Shown here: piece after piece, positions 37,367-46,209 of the stretch
Position numbering within the stretch: position 1 is the stretch's first letter
Layout: each line of letters opens with the position of its first letter
Source: Maritimibacter sp. HL-12
Lineage (GTDB): Bacteria; Pseudomonadota; Alphaproteobacteria; Rhodobacterales; Rhodobacteraceae
Length of the DNA stretch: 64,000 nt
Direction: 5' to 3'
NCBI RefSeq assembly: GCF_900177545.1
Contig: NZ_FXBQ01000001.1
Span: forward strand, 1,630,122-1,694,121
Made by a program: the position numbers and the translations under genes
The notes under the pieces: generated by a model
What the model was told of the DNA's origin: nothing
Seen by the model: only the letters and a program-made list of their open reading frames with translations
Databases searched by the model: none

Positions 37367-38460
37367 CAGTGCGCCCTCACCGACTGCAGGCTCGCCGCGT
37401 CGAAAATATGCGCCTTGTCGAGCGAAAGCCGGAAGGTCAACCGCTCGCCCGGGGCAAGATCGCGCGGATCGAACATCTTGCACTGCACTTCCTGCCCCGC
37501 GATCCGGGAGTAGATCAGCGTCTCGCTGCCGAGAAGCTCGGCGAGATCGACCTCAAGCTCGATCTCGGTGGTTTCGCGCGCCTCGTGAATGCCGTGGCCG
37601 ATCGGGGTGATGTCGTCCGCCCGGATGCCGAAGACAACGTCCTGGCCCTCGCGGACAAGCTCCTTGAGCCGGCTTGGCACGGGCAGGGTGGTGCCGTCGG
37701 ACAACTGCACCGCGCCGCCGACGATTTTGGCCGGGATCAGGTTCATCGGCGGCGAGCCGATGAAGCTGGCAACGAAGGTGTTGACCGGGTGGTTGAACAC
37801 GTCCATCGGGGTGCCGATCTGCTCGATGTAGCCGTCCTTCATCACCACGATCCGGTCGGCGAGCGTCATCGCCTCAACCTGGTCATGGGTGACGTAAACC
37901 ACCGTGGTGGCAACCTTCGTGTGCAGCTTCTTGATCTCGGCCCGCATCTGCACCCTGAGCTTGGCGTCGAGGTTCGAGAGCGGCTCGTCGAACAGGAAGG
38001 CGTCGGGGTGGCGGACGATGGCGCGGCCCATGGCAACGCGCTGGCGCTGGCCACCGGAGAGTTCCGCCGGGATCCTGTCGAGCAGATCCGATAGCCCGAG
38101 AATGTCGGCCGCTTCCGCCACCCGTTCTTCGAGCACCGCCGCCGGATGGCCTGCGATCTTGAGGCCGAAGCCGAGATTGTCGCGCACGTTCATGTGCGGA
38201 TAGAGCGCGTAGTTCTGGAACACCATAGAGATGTTGCGCTTGCGCGGCGGCAAATCGTTCACCACGCGATCCCCGATCCGCACCTCACCGCCGGTGATAT
38301 CCTCGAGCCCGGCGATCATCCGCAGCGTGGTTGACTTGCCGCAGCCCGAAGGCCCGACCAGAACCACGAATTCGTTGTGCGCGATCTCGAGATCTATCCC
38401 GTGGACGACCTCGAGCTTGCCGTAGGCCTTGGTGACGTTTTCGAGTGTGATGCCTGCCAT
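37366..38460 (-). CDS. Sugar ABC transporter ATPase (CUT1/UgpC-like)
   Basis: A 364-residue ATPase with Walker A GPSGCGKST, signature LSGGQRQRVAMGR, Walker B FLFDEPLSNLDAKLR and the switch His in VTHDQVEAM. A C-terminal TOBE/MalK-type regulatory domain follows (from about residue 240). It energises the two permeases encoded directly upstream. The start is ATG 38460, 2 bp after the permease stop. As in CUT1 systems, one such ATPase should work as a homodimer. Confidence 0.96.
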   Translation of the reverse strand: MAGITLENVTKAYGKLEVVHGIDLEIAHNEFVVLVGPSGCGKSTTLRMIAGLEDITGGEVRIGDRVVNDLPPRKRNISMVFQNYALYPHMNVRDNLGFGLKIAGHPAAVLEERVAEAADILGLSDLLDRIPAELSGGQRQRVAMGRAIVRHPDAFLFDEPLSNLDAKLRVQMRAEIKKLHTKVATTVVYVTHDQVEAMTLADRIVVMKDGYIEQIGTPMDVFNHPVNTFVASFIGSPPMNLIPAKIVGGAVQLSDGTTLPVPSRLKELVREGQDVVFGIRADDITPIGHGIHEARETTEIELEVDLAELLGSETLIYSRIAGQEVQCKMFDPRDLAPGERLTFRLSLDKAHIFDAASLQSVRAH

Positions 38461-38462
38461 GG

Positions 38463-39320
38463 TCAGCCCTTAACTCCGCCGAAGGTGAGCCCGGCGATCA
38501 GATGTTTTTGCACGATGAAGGTGAGGATCAACGCGGGCACGATGATGACGACCGCCATTGCGCTCATCCCGGCCCAGTCGATGGTGAACTGCGAGGTGAA
38601 ATCCATCAGCCCGACCGGAAGCGTTTTTGAATCGGTCGAGCGGGTGAGTTGGCTCGCGAGCGCGAATTCGTTCCAGCTTGTCAGGAAGGCGAACACCCCT
38701 GCCGCCGCGATGCCCGAGCGCGCCAGCGGAAACTCGATCCGCCAGAATGCCTGCCAACGGGTGCAGCCATCGACCTGCGCGGCCTCCGACAATGAACCTG
38801 GGATCTGGCGGAAGAAGCCGTCGATCAGCCAGATCGTGAAGGGCACGTTGAGCGAGACATAAACGATGATGAGGCCGAGCTTGGTGTCGATGATCCCGAG
38901 CCGCGACCACAGCATGAAAACCGGCAGCGACAGCGCGATCCCCGGCACGGTCCGAAACAGCATCAACCCGAGGAACCAGGTGTTCTTGAAGCGGAAGCGG
39001 AAGCGCGCGAAGGCGTAGCCGCCGGCCATGCCGATGATCAGCGCAATCACCGTGGAGGTGCCCGCGATCACCAGCGAATTGCGGAAATACTCAAGCACCG
39101 GAATCGCCACCTGGTCCTGGCCGAAACCGAAGATCTTGGCAAAATTGTTGAGCGTGAGCTTTTCGGGGATCCAGACCGGCGGCTTGGCAAGGATCTCGCG
39201 GTTGGGCCGGAATCCCGACAGCACCACCCAGAGCCCCGGCACCGAGATCACGACCATGAGCAGGAAGGTGGCAAACCACAGCCCCGCCGCGCGAAGCTTG
39301 TTTTTCAGTGCACGGCTCAT
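38463..39320 (-). CDS. Sugar ABC transporter permease (MalG-like)
   Basis: A 285-residue inner-membrane permease with six helices. The EAA loop reads LSEAAQVDGCTRWQAFWRIE. The start MSRALKNKLRAAGLW is followed by a helix and the periplasmic segment GFRPNREILAKPPVW, typical of the second CUT1 permease. ATG 39320 overlaps the stop of the other permease gene (ATGA). A longer open frame to 40247 is the out-of-frame shadow of that gene. Confidence 0.95.
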   Translation of the reverse strand: MSRALKNKLRAAGLWFATFLLMVVISVPGLWVVLSGFRPNREILAKPPVWIPEKLTLNNFAKIFGFGQDQVAIPVLEYFRNSLVIAGTSTVIALIIGMAGGYAFARFRFRFKNTWFLGLMLFRTVPGIALSLPVFMLWSRLGIIDTKLGLIIVYVSLNVPFTIWLIDGFFRQIPGSLSEAAQVDGCTRWQAFWRIEFPLARSGIAAAGVFAFLTSWNEFALASQLTRSTDSKTLPVGLMDFTSQFTIDWAGMSAMAVVIIVPALILTFIVQKHLIAGLTFGGVKG

Positions 39321-40228
39321 TCCGCGCCTCCCATGTAGCGGCGCGCGGCCACGAGCTTGGTGAAGAAGAAATAGGTGAAGGCGATCGACAGGATCGTCGA
39401 GATATAGGCCATCGCGTTGGCCTCCCCCATGCGGGAGTTCTCGTAGCCGGTCCGCGCGATCAGGGTCCACAACAGTTCGGTGCGCCCCGCGGGGCCGCCA
39501 CCGGTCATCACCGATACGATGTCGTAGGCGCGTGCCACGTCGAGCGAGCGGATCGTCATCGCGATGAAGGCGAAGGGCATGATGAAGGGCAGCGTGATAT
39601 GACGGAACACCTGCCACGAGTTGCAACCGTCGACCTTCGCCGCCTCCAGCGGATCGCGCGGCATGGCGAAAAGACCGGCGAGCAGCAGGATCGCGAAAAC
39701 GGACGTGCTCATCCAGACCTCGGCGAAGATGATCGAGAACATCGCCAGCTTGCCGTCCACCAGCCAGGGAATCGCCTGGTCGGTGATGCCGAGGCTTTGC
39801 AGGGCGTTGTTCAGGATGCCGATATTGTCGTTGAAGATGAACTTGAACTGGAAGCCCACGAGGATGGGCGAGAACATCATCGGAAACATCATGATGGTGC
39901 GCAGCGTGCGCTGGCCCCAGGTGATGCGGTTGATCAGAAGCGCGATGCCGAGGCCGAGCAGAAACTCGACGTTGAGCGCGATCGCGAGAAACAGGATGGT
40001 CCGGCCAAAGGCGCTCCAGAAATCCGGATCGGAGAACAGCCGGATGTAGTTCCGCAGCCCGATGAAGGTCTCGATCGTTTCCGGGCGGGTGAGCCGGTAG
40101 GGCGTGAGTGACGTGTAGAGAGAGAACAGGAGCGGAAGGGCCACCACGAATAGCATCGTGAACAGTGCCGGCGAAAGCAGCAGGATCGGCGTGAGTTTTG
40201 CCTGCCGGGTGCGGAGATATCGAAGCAA
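39317..40228 (-). CDS. Sugar ABC transporter permease (MalF-like)
   Basis: A 303-residue permease with six helices. It has the EAA motif LEAAKVDGCNSWQVFRHITL and the N-terminal KLTPILLLSPALFTMLFVV. The start codon appears to be TTG 40228, with AAGGA 8 nt upstream; no ATG occurs before the first helix. It pairs with the following permease and ATPase to form the import channel. 67 bp separate it from the binding-protein gene. Confidence 0.93.
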   Translation of the reverse strand: MLRYLRTRQAKLTPILLLSPALFTMLFVVALPLLFSLYTSLTPYRLTRPETIETFIGLRNYIRLFSDPDFWSAFGRTILFLAIALNVEFLLGLGIALLINRITWGQRTLRTIMMFPMMFSPILVGFQFKFIFNDNIGILNNALQSLGITDQAIPWLVDGKLAMFSIIFAEVWMSTSVFAILLLAGLFAMPRDPLEAAKVDGCNSWQVFRHITLPFIMPFAFIAMTIRSLDVARAYDIVSVMTGGGPAGRTELLWTLIARTGYENSRMGEANAMAYISTILSIAFTYFFFTKLVAARRYMGGAE

Positions 40229-40295
40229 GGGCCCTGTCCTTATTCACGGGGGAGAGGCGCGGCGATCCCGATCGGCCGCCGCGCCTCGGTCATGA

Positions 40296-41618
40296 TCACC
40301 GGTAACCGGCGTCTTCCATGATGATGAGCGCATCGCGGGCCGCTTCGTCGAGCGCTTCCTGCGAGGTCATGTCGCCGAGCATCGCCGCCTGGATCCGCGG
40401 CCAGAGCTCGTTCGACACCTCGATCCACTCGGGGATCAGCGGCGGCGTGAAGGCATCTTCCGACATCGAGGCCGAGAAGGTGTCGAACACCTCGACCATG
40501 AAATCGCGCCCATCGGCGGCGAATTCGGCCTTGGCGTCGTCCCAGACACTTGTGCGGGTGGGAAGAAGCCCGGTGCGCGCCTCGATCATCTGGCGTTCGT
40601 GATCGGTGAGGAAGGTCACGAAGGAGGCCGCCGCTTCCTTGTTTTCGCAGGCCTCGGTGATCGAGAAGCTGTGCGTGCCCGACCAGCCGGTGCGCTTGCC
40701 CGAGGAGCCCTTCGGGGCGCGCACAAGGCCAACATCGCCCGCAACTTTCGAGTTCTCGGGATCGTTGAAGAAGGCCGACCAGCCTGCCCAGTCGAGGTTC
40801 AGCGCCACGGTGCCGCTGGCAAAGCCGAGGCCGGTATCGTCCCACAGGTAGTTGGGCACGCCGCGCGGCACGGCATTGGCGTTGTAGAGATCAACGAACC
40901 AGTTGAGCGCGCGAAGGCCGGCCTCGGAGTTGAACGCCGGCTCCCAGTCGTCGGTGAAGAGCTGGCCGCCCTCGGCCACCAGCAATTCGTAGAACCGGCC
41001 GACCACAGCCTCGTCCTTGCCGACGAATTGCGTGCCGTAGAAGTCGGGCGGATTGGCAAAGAACTTGGCCTGATCCGAAACTTGCGCCCAGGTTTCCGGC
41101 GGCGCGAGATCATAGCCGTACTCTTCCTTGAACGCGGCCTTGTTCTCCTCGTCCTCGAAGAGCGACTTGACGTAGAACATGTTCGACACGTCGGAATGGC
41201 GCGGCAGTTGCACCAGGCGACCATCGACGGTCGAGTGTTCGAGCACCAGCGGCACGAAGGCGTCGAGGGTGTCGGCGTCGATCAACTCGTTGAGATCGGC
41301 GTAGATGTTGCCGTATTGCGGGGCGAAGCTGGTGTGGTTCGAGCCGACGCACCAGTCGAGCGTGCGCGCCGCGATATCCTGCTTGATCTCGCGGTCAAGC
41401 TCGAAGTGGTTCTTGCGGCTGAGGATCTCGACGGTTGCGCCGGTCAATTCCTCCCACTCGGAGATCTCGGCATAGAGCGGCTCGTATTGCGCGCCGCCGA
41501 TGAGCTTCACCCGCAGGGTTTCGCCCTCGAAGTTGCCATAATCCTGTGCCGCGGCCGGGGCCGCGAAGAGCGGCACGAGCGCGGTGGCTATTAGTGCTTT
41601 CGCTGTCAGTCTGGACAT
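40296..41618 (-). CDS. Extracellular sugar-binding protein of the ABC transporter
   Basis: A 440-residue family 1 solute-binding protein. A signal peptide (MSRLTAKALIATALVPLFAA, cleaved after AAAQ or nearby) leads to a mature domain opening GETLRVKLIGGAQYEPLY. GTHSFSI and the C-terminal helical region are usual for CUT1 binding proteins. It should capture the substrate in the periplasm. GGGAGG precedes ATG 41618. The 26-bp gap to the CoA-transferase gene upstream argues that the transporter and the CoA-type enzymes share a transcript. Confidence 0.94.
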   Translation of the reverse strand: MSRLTAKALIATALVPLFAAPAAAQDYGNFEGETLRVKLIGGAQYEPLYAEISEWEELTGATVEILSRKNHFELDREIKQDIAARTLDWCVGSNHTSFAPQYGNIYADLNELIDADTLDAFVPLVLEHSTVDGRLVQLPRHSDVSNMFYVKSLFEDEENKAAFKEEYGYDLAPPETWAQVSDQAKFFANPPDFYGTQFVGKDEAVVGRFYELLVAEGGQLFTDDWEPAFNSEAGLRALNWFVDLYNANAVPRGVPNYLWDDTGLGFASGTVALNLDWAGWSAFFNDPENSKVAGDVGLVRAPKGSSGKRTGWSGTHSFSITEACENKEAAASFVTFLTDHERQMIEARTGLLPTRTSVWDDAKAEFAADGRDFMVEVFDTFSASMSEDAFTPPLIPEWIEVSNELWPRIQAAMLGDMTSQEALDEAARDALIIMEDAGYR

Positions 41619-41644
41619 GTGGTCCTCCCTTTGATCATGCCGGA

Positions 41645-42865
41645 TTAGGCCCCTTTGCGGGGTTTGTTATCTGTTCCGCTTTCCGCCGGCACGAGATCGG
41701 AAAGCAGATCGTTGATAATGGCCGCTCGGTCGGCACCCAGCACCGGTGCGGCGCGGGCGCTTTTCAGCACCTGGCCGTCGAGCCGGATCGGACCGCGCAG
41801 CGCATGAAGCTCGGTGGTGCCGTTGCGCCGGATCACCTGTTCGAGATCGAGGTTTCGCCAGGCATCCGAAGCGAGCACCGCGGGCCAGTCGAGCACCTCC
41901 GAGCACCAGATATCGGCGGGTTGAAGCACCGCGAGCCACTCGGCCGTCGTGCGCTGCACCGCTGCCTCTGCAATAACCGCCTTGATCGTGTCGCGCTCGC
42001 GCATCATCGCGGCGTCATCGCCGTAATAGTGCTCAAGCCCCTTGATTTCCATCAACTCGGCAAGCCGTTCGAGCGAGGGCGTCATCGCCAGCGCGAGGTG
42101 GCCATCGGCGGTGCGATAGACCCCGTAGGGCGCGCCAAGGTAGGTATGCGCCCCGTTCACCGCGCTACGTTCGGGCGGCCGGCGGCCATCGTTGAGGTGG
42201 GTGGTGAGCACCTCGAACTGGAAGTCGATCATCGCCTCGAACAGGCTGGTCTGCACATGCGCCCCGCGGCCATGGATGCCGCGCCCGACAAGGGCGGCCA
42301 GAATGCCCTGCGCCAGCGCCGCCCCGGCAAACATGTCGGCGACCGCGAGTCCCATCGGCATCGGCGGATCGTCGCGCGAGCCGGTGAGCCACAACAGCCC
42401 CGAGCGCGCCTGAGCGAGCAGATCCTGCCCCGGCAGATCGCGCCACGGGCCATCTTCGCCGAAGCCGGAAATCGAGCCGTAGACGATGCGCGGGTTGATC
42501 TCGCGCACCGCGTCGTAGCCAAACCCCTGCCGCTCGATCACGCCGGGGCGGAAATTCTGGATCATCACGTCGGCACGCGCGATAAGCCGGCGCAGAAGCG
42601 CCCGGTCGTCGTCGTCGCGCAGATCGGCGGTGAGGCTTTCCTTGTTGCGGTTGATCGCGTGAAACAGCGAATTATCACCGTCGATATCGGTATCGGAGAG
42701 GTAGAGGTAGCGGCTCAGGTCGCCCACGCCGGGCCGCTCCACCTTGATCACCCGCGCGCCGAGATCGGCGAGCCGGAGCGAGGCATAGGGGCCCGACAGG
42801 AACTGGCTGAAATCCAGCACCACGAGGCCGTCAAGCGGGCGGTTTTCGCTTGGCATCACCTTCAT
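41645..42865 (-). CDS. Family III CoA-transferase (CaiB/BaiF)
   Basis: A 406-residue protein of the CaiB/BaiF family. LDGLVVLDFSQFLSGPYASL is the N-terminal Rossmann-like opening, and ADLGARVIKVERPGVGD, NRNKESLTADL and VMIQNFRPGVIERQGFGYD follow in canonical order. These enzymes move CoA between carboxylic acids via a catalytic Asp. An acid made or imported by the operon could thus be activated to a thioester for the two MaoC-type proteins. ATG 42865 overlaps the upstream stop (ATGA); ATG 42856 is an alternative. Confidence 0.93.
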   Translation of the reverse strand: MKVMPSENRPLDGLVVLDFSQFLSGPYASLRLADLGARVIKVERPGVGDLSRYLYLSDTDIDGDNSLFHAINRNKESLTADLRDDDDRALLRRLIARADVMIQNFRPGVIERQGFGYDAVREINPRIVYGSISGFGEDGPWRDLPGQDLLAQARSGLLWLTGSRDDPPMPMGLAVADMFAGAALAQGILAALVGRGIHGRGAHVQTSLFEAMIDFQFEVLTTHLNDGRRPPERSAVNGAHTYLGAPYGVYRTADGHLALAMTPSLERLAELMEIKGLEHYYGDDAAMMRERDTIKAVIAEAAVQRTTAEWLAVLQPADIWCSEVLDWPAVLASDAWRNLDLEQVIRRNGTTELHALRGPIRLDGQVLKSARAAPVLGADRAAIINDLLSDLVPAESGTDNKPRKGA

Positions 42866-43989
42866 GCCCGGCTCTCCTCGTAGGCGGCTTGCAGCGCGTC
42901 GAGCGTGGCCGACGCGCTCGTATCGCCGCGCAGGAAGGCATGGACGATGTCGCCGCCCCGATCCTGAAACCCCATGTAGCCATCGTAGCGCGGGCGCAGC
43001 CACGCGGTGTCGAGGGTGCGGCGGGTGGCGCGAAAGAAGTCACGGGTGGCCGCGTTGCAGCCTTCGTCTTCCCAGGCCACGGCGTTGCCGGGCTGACCGC
43101 CGGCCTCGAAGAACATCCCTTTCTGGCAGTCTGCTCCCGCGATCCAGAAGGCGTAATCGGCGGCGATCTCGCGATGCACGGAGGCGGCGCTCACGGCGAT
43201 GCCGGTGCCGCCCAGCACAGTGCCCGAGGGGTCATCCCCATGCACGCCGGGCGCATCGGTGAAATTCAGCGGAAAGCGGCAATAGCCGCTGCGGCTGTAG
43301 TTGGTGTAGCCGTAGCCAAAGGGCGAATAGGCCGGGGCTTCGGCGGTGCGGCCCATCCACTCGTAGATCCCGATCGGATCGAGCGTGAGGCAGCGCGGGT
43401 CCATCAGCGCCACGACATCGCCGATCAGGCCGAGCACTTCGGCCCCCGCCGCGCGGTCGATGAAATCCGCAGATTCGGCGACGGTCGCGCCGATATTGCG
43501 GGCAAGCCCCATGAAGGTCATCAACGCGTTGATCGGGATCAGCGCAAAGGCCACCTTGCCCGCGCGCGCCAGTTCCATCACGCCCGACCAGTCGTGCGGG
43601 GCCCCGGCGATGAGATCGGGCCGGAACGCTGCCACCGGCGTTGCCGCGTCGACGGCGAGCGCCCATTGCCGCCCGCCGAACTCGTAACTCGGATGAGAAA
43701 GCCCCACCGATTGCGCCGCAAGCGTGGCAAGATCACCGTCGCGCCCGATTCCGTCGAAGGCCATCAGCAGGCCGGAACCGGCCACCTCGCCGACATGCGG
43801 GTGGTCGATCACCATGAGGTCATACCGGTCGGCCATCTCCTCGATCGGCCGGTCGGCAAAGGCCTGCAACGAGCGCTTCTCCCAGCGAATCGTCACGCCC
43901 GGATGCGCCTTGGCCCAGGCCTCGGAGGTGGCGACCATCGGATCGAATCCGCGTGAATGATCCCACGTCATGCCGAGGAGTTCAGGCAT
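42862..43989 (-). CDS. Solute-binding-protein homologue without signal peptide
   Basis: A 375-residue protein with the fold signature of family 1 extracellular binding proteins ([13 protein letters not shown] opening, then [15 protein letters not shown] and [15 protein letters not shown]). It begins [11 protein letters not shown] and has no signal peptide or lipobox, so it should stay in the cytoplasm unless it is exported by another route. The gene is coupled to both neighbours: 8-bp overlap with the MaoC gene and ATGA overlap with the CoA-transferase gene. It might bind a pathway intermediate or act as an enzyme accessory; this is speculation. Confidence 0.7.
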   Translation of the reverse strand: MPELLGMTWDHSRGFDPMVATSEAWAKAHPGVTIRWEKRSLQAFADRPIEEMADRYDLMVIDHPHVGEVAGSGLLMAFDGIGRDGDLATLAAQSVGLSHPSYEFGGRQWALAVDAATPVAAFRPDLIAGAPHDWSGVMELARAGKVAFALIPINALMTFMGLARNIGATVAESADFIDRAAGAEVLGLIGDVVALMDPRCLTLDPIGIYEWMGRTAEAPAYSPFGYGYTNYSRSGYCRFPLNFTDAPGVHGDDPSGTVLGGTGIAVSAASVHREIAADYAFWIAGADCQKGMFFEAGGQPGNAVAWEDEGCNAATRDFFRATRRTLDTAWLRPRYDGYMGFQDRGGDIVHAFLRGDTSASATLDALQAAYEESRA

Positions 43990-44557
43990 TCTTCCTCGCC
44001 TCCCGCTTCGCCGTGAGGGCGGCGTCCGCCTCGGCCCGGAAGGGCCCGGGATCTCGGTAGAGCGCGGTCATCAGGTGTTCGCAATAGAGCACCTGTTCAC
44101 CCTCGCCCTTGAACACCGAGTAGCTTACCCGGACCTTTCCGAAGCGGTGGTCCTTCACCTCTTTCGAGAGGTTCTCGCGGATCGTGTAGATCGTGTCTCC
44201 GATGAAGACCGGCGCGATGAAGCGCAAGCGGTCGTAGCCGTAGGAGAAGGAATTGAGGCAATTGGTGGCGGCAAGCCCGAGCCCGTAGGAAAACACCATC
44301 GCCCCGGCCACGAGCCGACGGCCGAACACCCCTTCCTCGGCGGCGAAACGTTCGTCGCTCACGTAGGGATGATGGTCCATCACCAGCGAGTTGAACAGCA
44401 TCGACTCGCCTTCCGAGATCGTCCGGCGGATCGAGCGGATTTTGTCGCCCGGGGTGAAATCCTCGAAATACCAGTCTTCCGCATTCCAGACCGGGATCGC
44501 GGCGTGGCTTTCCGGCAAGCCGGGCAATGCGCGCGCATGAACGCCGATCTCGGCCAT
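43982..44557 (-). CDS. MaoC-like hot-dog protein with altered catalytic His
   Basis: A 191-residue hot-dog protein of the MaoC/mesaconyl-CoA hydratase-like group, first gene of the 16-gene operon. [20 protein letters not shown] opens the domain and [17 protein letters not shown] matches the substrate tunnel. At the catalytic segment [13 protein letters not shown], the Asp is kept but Val occupies the position where active MaoC proteins have His. The protein may be inactive alone or pair with the divergent MaoC protein. GGGAGG precedes ATG 44557. The divergent region holds repeats likely to bind the IclR regulator. Confidence 0.85.
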   Translation of the reverse strand: MAEIGVHARALPGLPESHAAIPVWNAEDWYFEDFTPGDKIRSIRRTISEGESMLFNSLVMDHHPYVSDERFAAEEGVFGRRLVAGAMVFSYGLGLAATNCLNSFSYGYDRLRFIAPVFIGDTIYTIRENLSKEVKDHRFGKVRVSYSVFKGEGEQVLYCEHLMTALYRDPGPFRAEADAALTAKREARKNA

Positions 44558-44620
44558 CTGATCCTCCCTGATCGCTCCCCCGCTTTCTTGCGGGTGTTGG
44601 CAGCATCCTCACCGAACTCT

Positions 44621-44653
44621 TTTCATATGTCAAATAGTTTTGTATATGTGAAA
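44621..44653. promoter_or_regulatory. Repeat-bearing divergent promoter region, candidate IclR site
   Basis: ATATGTCAAA (44625-44634) and ATATGTGAAA (44644-44653) are direct repeats 19 bp apart, embedded in an imperfect dyad with TTTCA ends in an AT-rich stretch. They lie between the two MaoC genes, 62 bp from the minus-strand start and 42 bp from the plus-strand start. The nearby IclR gene is the likely regulator. Confidence 0.5.
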
Positions 44654-44695
44654 CACGTTGACGAGCACGCTGCCACGAAATTCCAAGGAGGACGC

Positions 44696-45148
44696 ATGGA
44701 ACAGGAACAGTACTTCGAGGATTACGAGCCCGGTGCGGCGCGCCAGACTCTCGCGCGCACGATCACCGAGGCCGATATCGTCTTTCATGCCGGCCATTCC
44801 GGAGATTTCTTCCCGCACCACATGGACGAGGAATGGTGCAAGACCCAGCCTTTCGGCGCCCGCATCGCCCATGGCACGATGACCTTCGCGATCGGGATCG
44901 GCTTGACCGCGACGGTGATCAACCCGCGCGCCTTCACTTATGGCTATGAGCGGCTGCGCTTTCCCAACCCGGTCTATGCCGGCGACACGATCCGCACCAC
45001 GGTGACCATTGGCGCGCTCGACGACGACCCCAAGCGGCCGGCCTTCGGCCGTGTTACCGAGATCTGCGAGACGACGAATCAGGACGGAAAGACCGTGATG
45101 TATTGCGAGCATATCCTGCTCGCCGAACGCAAGGAGGCCGCGCAATGA
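44696..45148 (+). CDS. MaoC-family (R)-hydratase-like protein
   Basis: A 150-residue hot-dog protein. YFEDYEPGAARQTLARTITE opens it. HSGDFFPHHMDEEW carries the catalytic Asp and His of the hydratase motif (Phe in place of the usual Asn), and FGARIAHGTMTFAI matches the family. It should hydrate an enoyl-CoA or dehydrate a 3-hydroxyacyl-CoA. AAGGAGG precedes ATG 44696. The stop overlaps the Gfo/Idh gene start (ATGA). It is divergent from the 16-gene operon and probably coregulated. Confidence 0.88.
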   Translation: MEQEQYFEDYEPGAARQTLARTITEADIVFHAGHSGDFFPHHMDEEWCKTQPFGARIAHGTMTFAIGIGLTATVINPRAFTYGYERLRFPNPVYAGDTIRTTVTIGALDDDPKRPAFGRVTEICETTNQDGKTVMYCEHILLAERKEAAQ

Positions 45149-46209
45149 CCCTTGATCTCACCCAGAGCTGGCCCGCACCGGCCAACCCGAAGCCGATCGT
45201 CATCGTCGGGGCCGGCGGCATCATCCGAGACGCCCACATGCCGGCCTATGCCAAGGCCGGGCTCACGGTGTCCGGGGTTACCGATGTCGACGCCGCGCGT
45301 GCGAAGGCGCTGGCGAAGGATTTCAACCTGCCCAACCACTACCCCGACCTTGCCGCCGCCGTGGCTGATCAGGGCACCGGCGTTGTTTACGATATCGCCA
45401 CGCCGCCGCATGTGCTGCCCGAGATCCTGCCACATCTGCCCGATGGCGCGGCGGTCCTGATGCAAAAGCCGATGGGCGCCGATCAGGACCAGGCCGGCGC
45501 GATTCGCGCGATCTGCCGTGAAAAGCGGCTGAAGGCGGCGGTGAATTTCCAGCTTCGGTTCTCGCCGATGATGATGGCGGTGCAGGACGCGGTGCGCCGT
45601 GGGCTACTGGGCGATCTGCTGGAGATCGAGGTGCATGTGAACATCTTCACGCCGTGGACGCTGTTTCCTTTCCTGATCCCGATGGAACGCGTCGAGATCG
45701 CGGTGCACTCGATCCACTACCTCGATGCGATCCGCGCGGTGGCAGGCAACCCCGAGGGCGTGTTTGCCCGCAGCCTGCACGACCCGCGCGCGAACGATTT
45801 CAAGCAGACCCGCACCTCGGTGATCCTCGATTACGGCGACAAGCTGCGCGGGCTGATGTCGATCAATCACAATCACCAGTGCGGGCGAAAGTTCCAGTCG
45901 GCCTGGTTCCGTTTCGAAGGCACCGAGGGGGCGATGATGGTCAAGCTCGGGGTCAATTACGATTACCCCAACGGCGAACCCGATGAGCTCTGGTTCTGCC
46001 GCAATGGCGGTGATTGGGAACAGGTCGCGCTCGAAGGATCGTGGTTCATAGATGCCTTCATGGGGCCGATGCGCAACGTCCAGCGGTTCGACGCGGGCGA
46101 GGATGATCGGCTGCATTCGGGCGTCGACGATGCCTATCAGACCATGGCGCTTGTCGAGGCCTGTTTCAACGCGATCAAGCTGCCGCCGGTGCCGCTCAGG
46201 ATCGACTAG
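45145..46209 (+). CDS. Gfo/Idh/MocA-family oxidoreductase
   Basis: A 354-residue NAD(P)-dependent sugar-type dehydrogenase. IVIVGAGGIIRDAHMPAY is the Rossmann motif, VLMQKPMG holds the catalytic Lys of the EKP-type motif (Gln instead of Glu), and VHSIHYLDAIRAV carries the usual His/Asp. Relatives oxidise hydroxyls of sugars, inositols or sugar acids. It could provide the first oxidation step missing from the facing operon. It is coupled to the MaoC gene and overlaps the 3' end of the convergent IclR gene by 14 bp. Confidence 0.9.
   Translation: MTLDLTQSWPAPANPKPIVIVGAGGIIRDAHMPAYAKAGLTVSGVTDVDAARAKALAKDFNLPNHYPDLAAAVADQGTGVVYDIATPPHVLPEILPHLPDGAAVLMQKPMGADQDQAGAIRAICREKRLKAAVNFQLRFSPMMMAVQDAVRRGLLGDLLEIEVHVNIFTPWTLFPFLIPMERVEIAVHSIHYLDAIRAVAGNPEGVFARSLHDPRANDFKQTRTSVILDYGDKLRGLMSINHNHQCGRKFQSAWFRFEGTEGAMMVKLGVNYDYPNGEPDELWFCRNGGDWEQVALEGSWFIDAFMGPMRNVQRFDAGEDDRLHSGVDDAYQTMALVEACFNAIKLPPVPLRID

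Noticed and set aside
38463-40247. A 594-codon frame suggesting a fused permease
   Set aside because: The N-terminal half is the shadow of the first permease, which is intact in another frame with EAA motif and helices.
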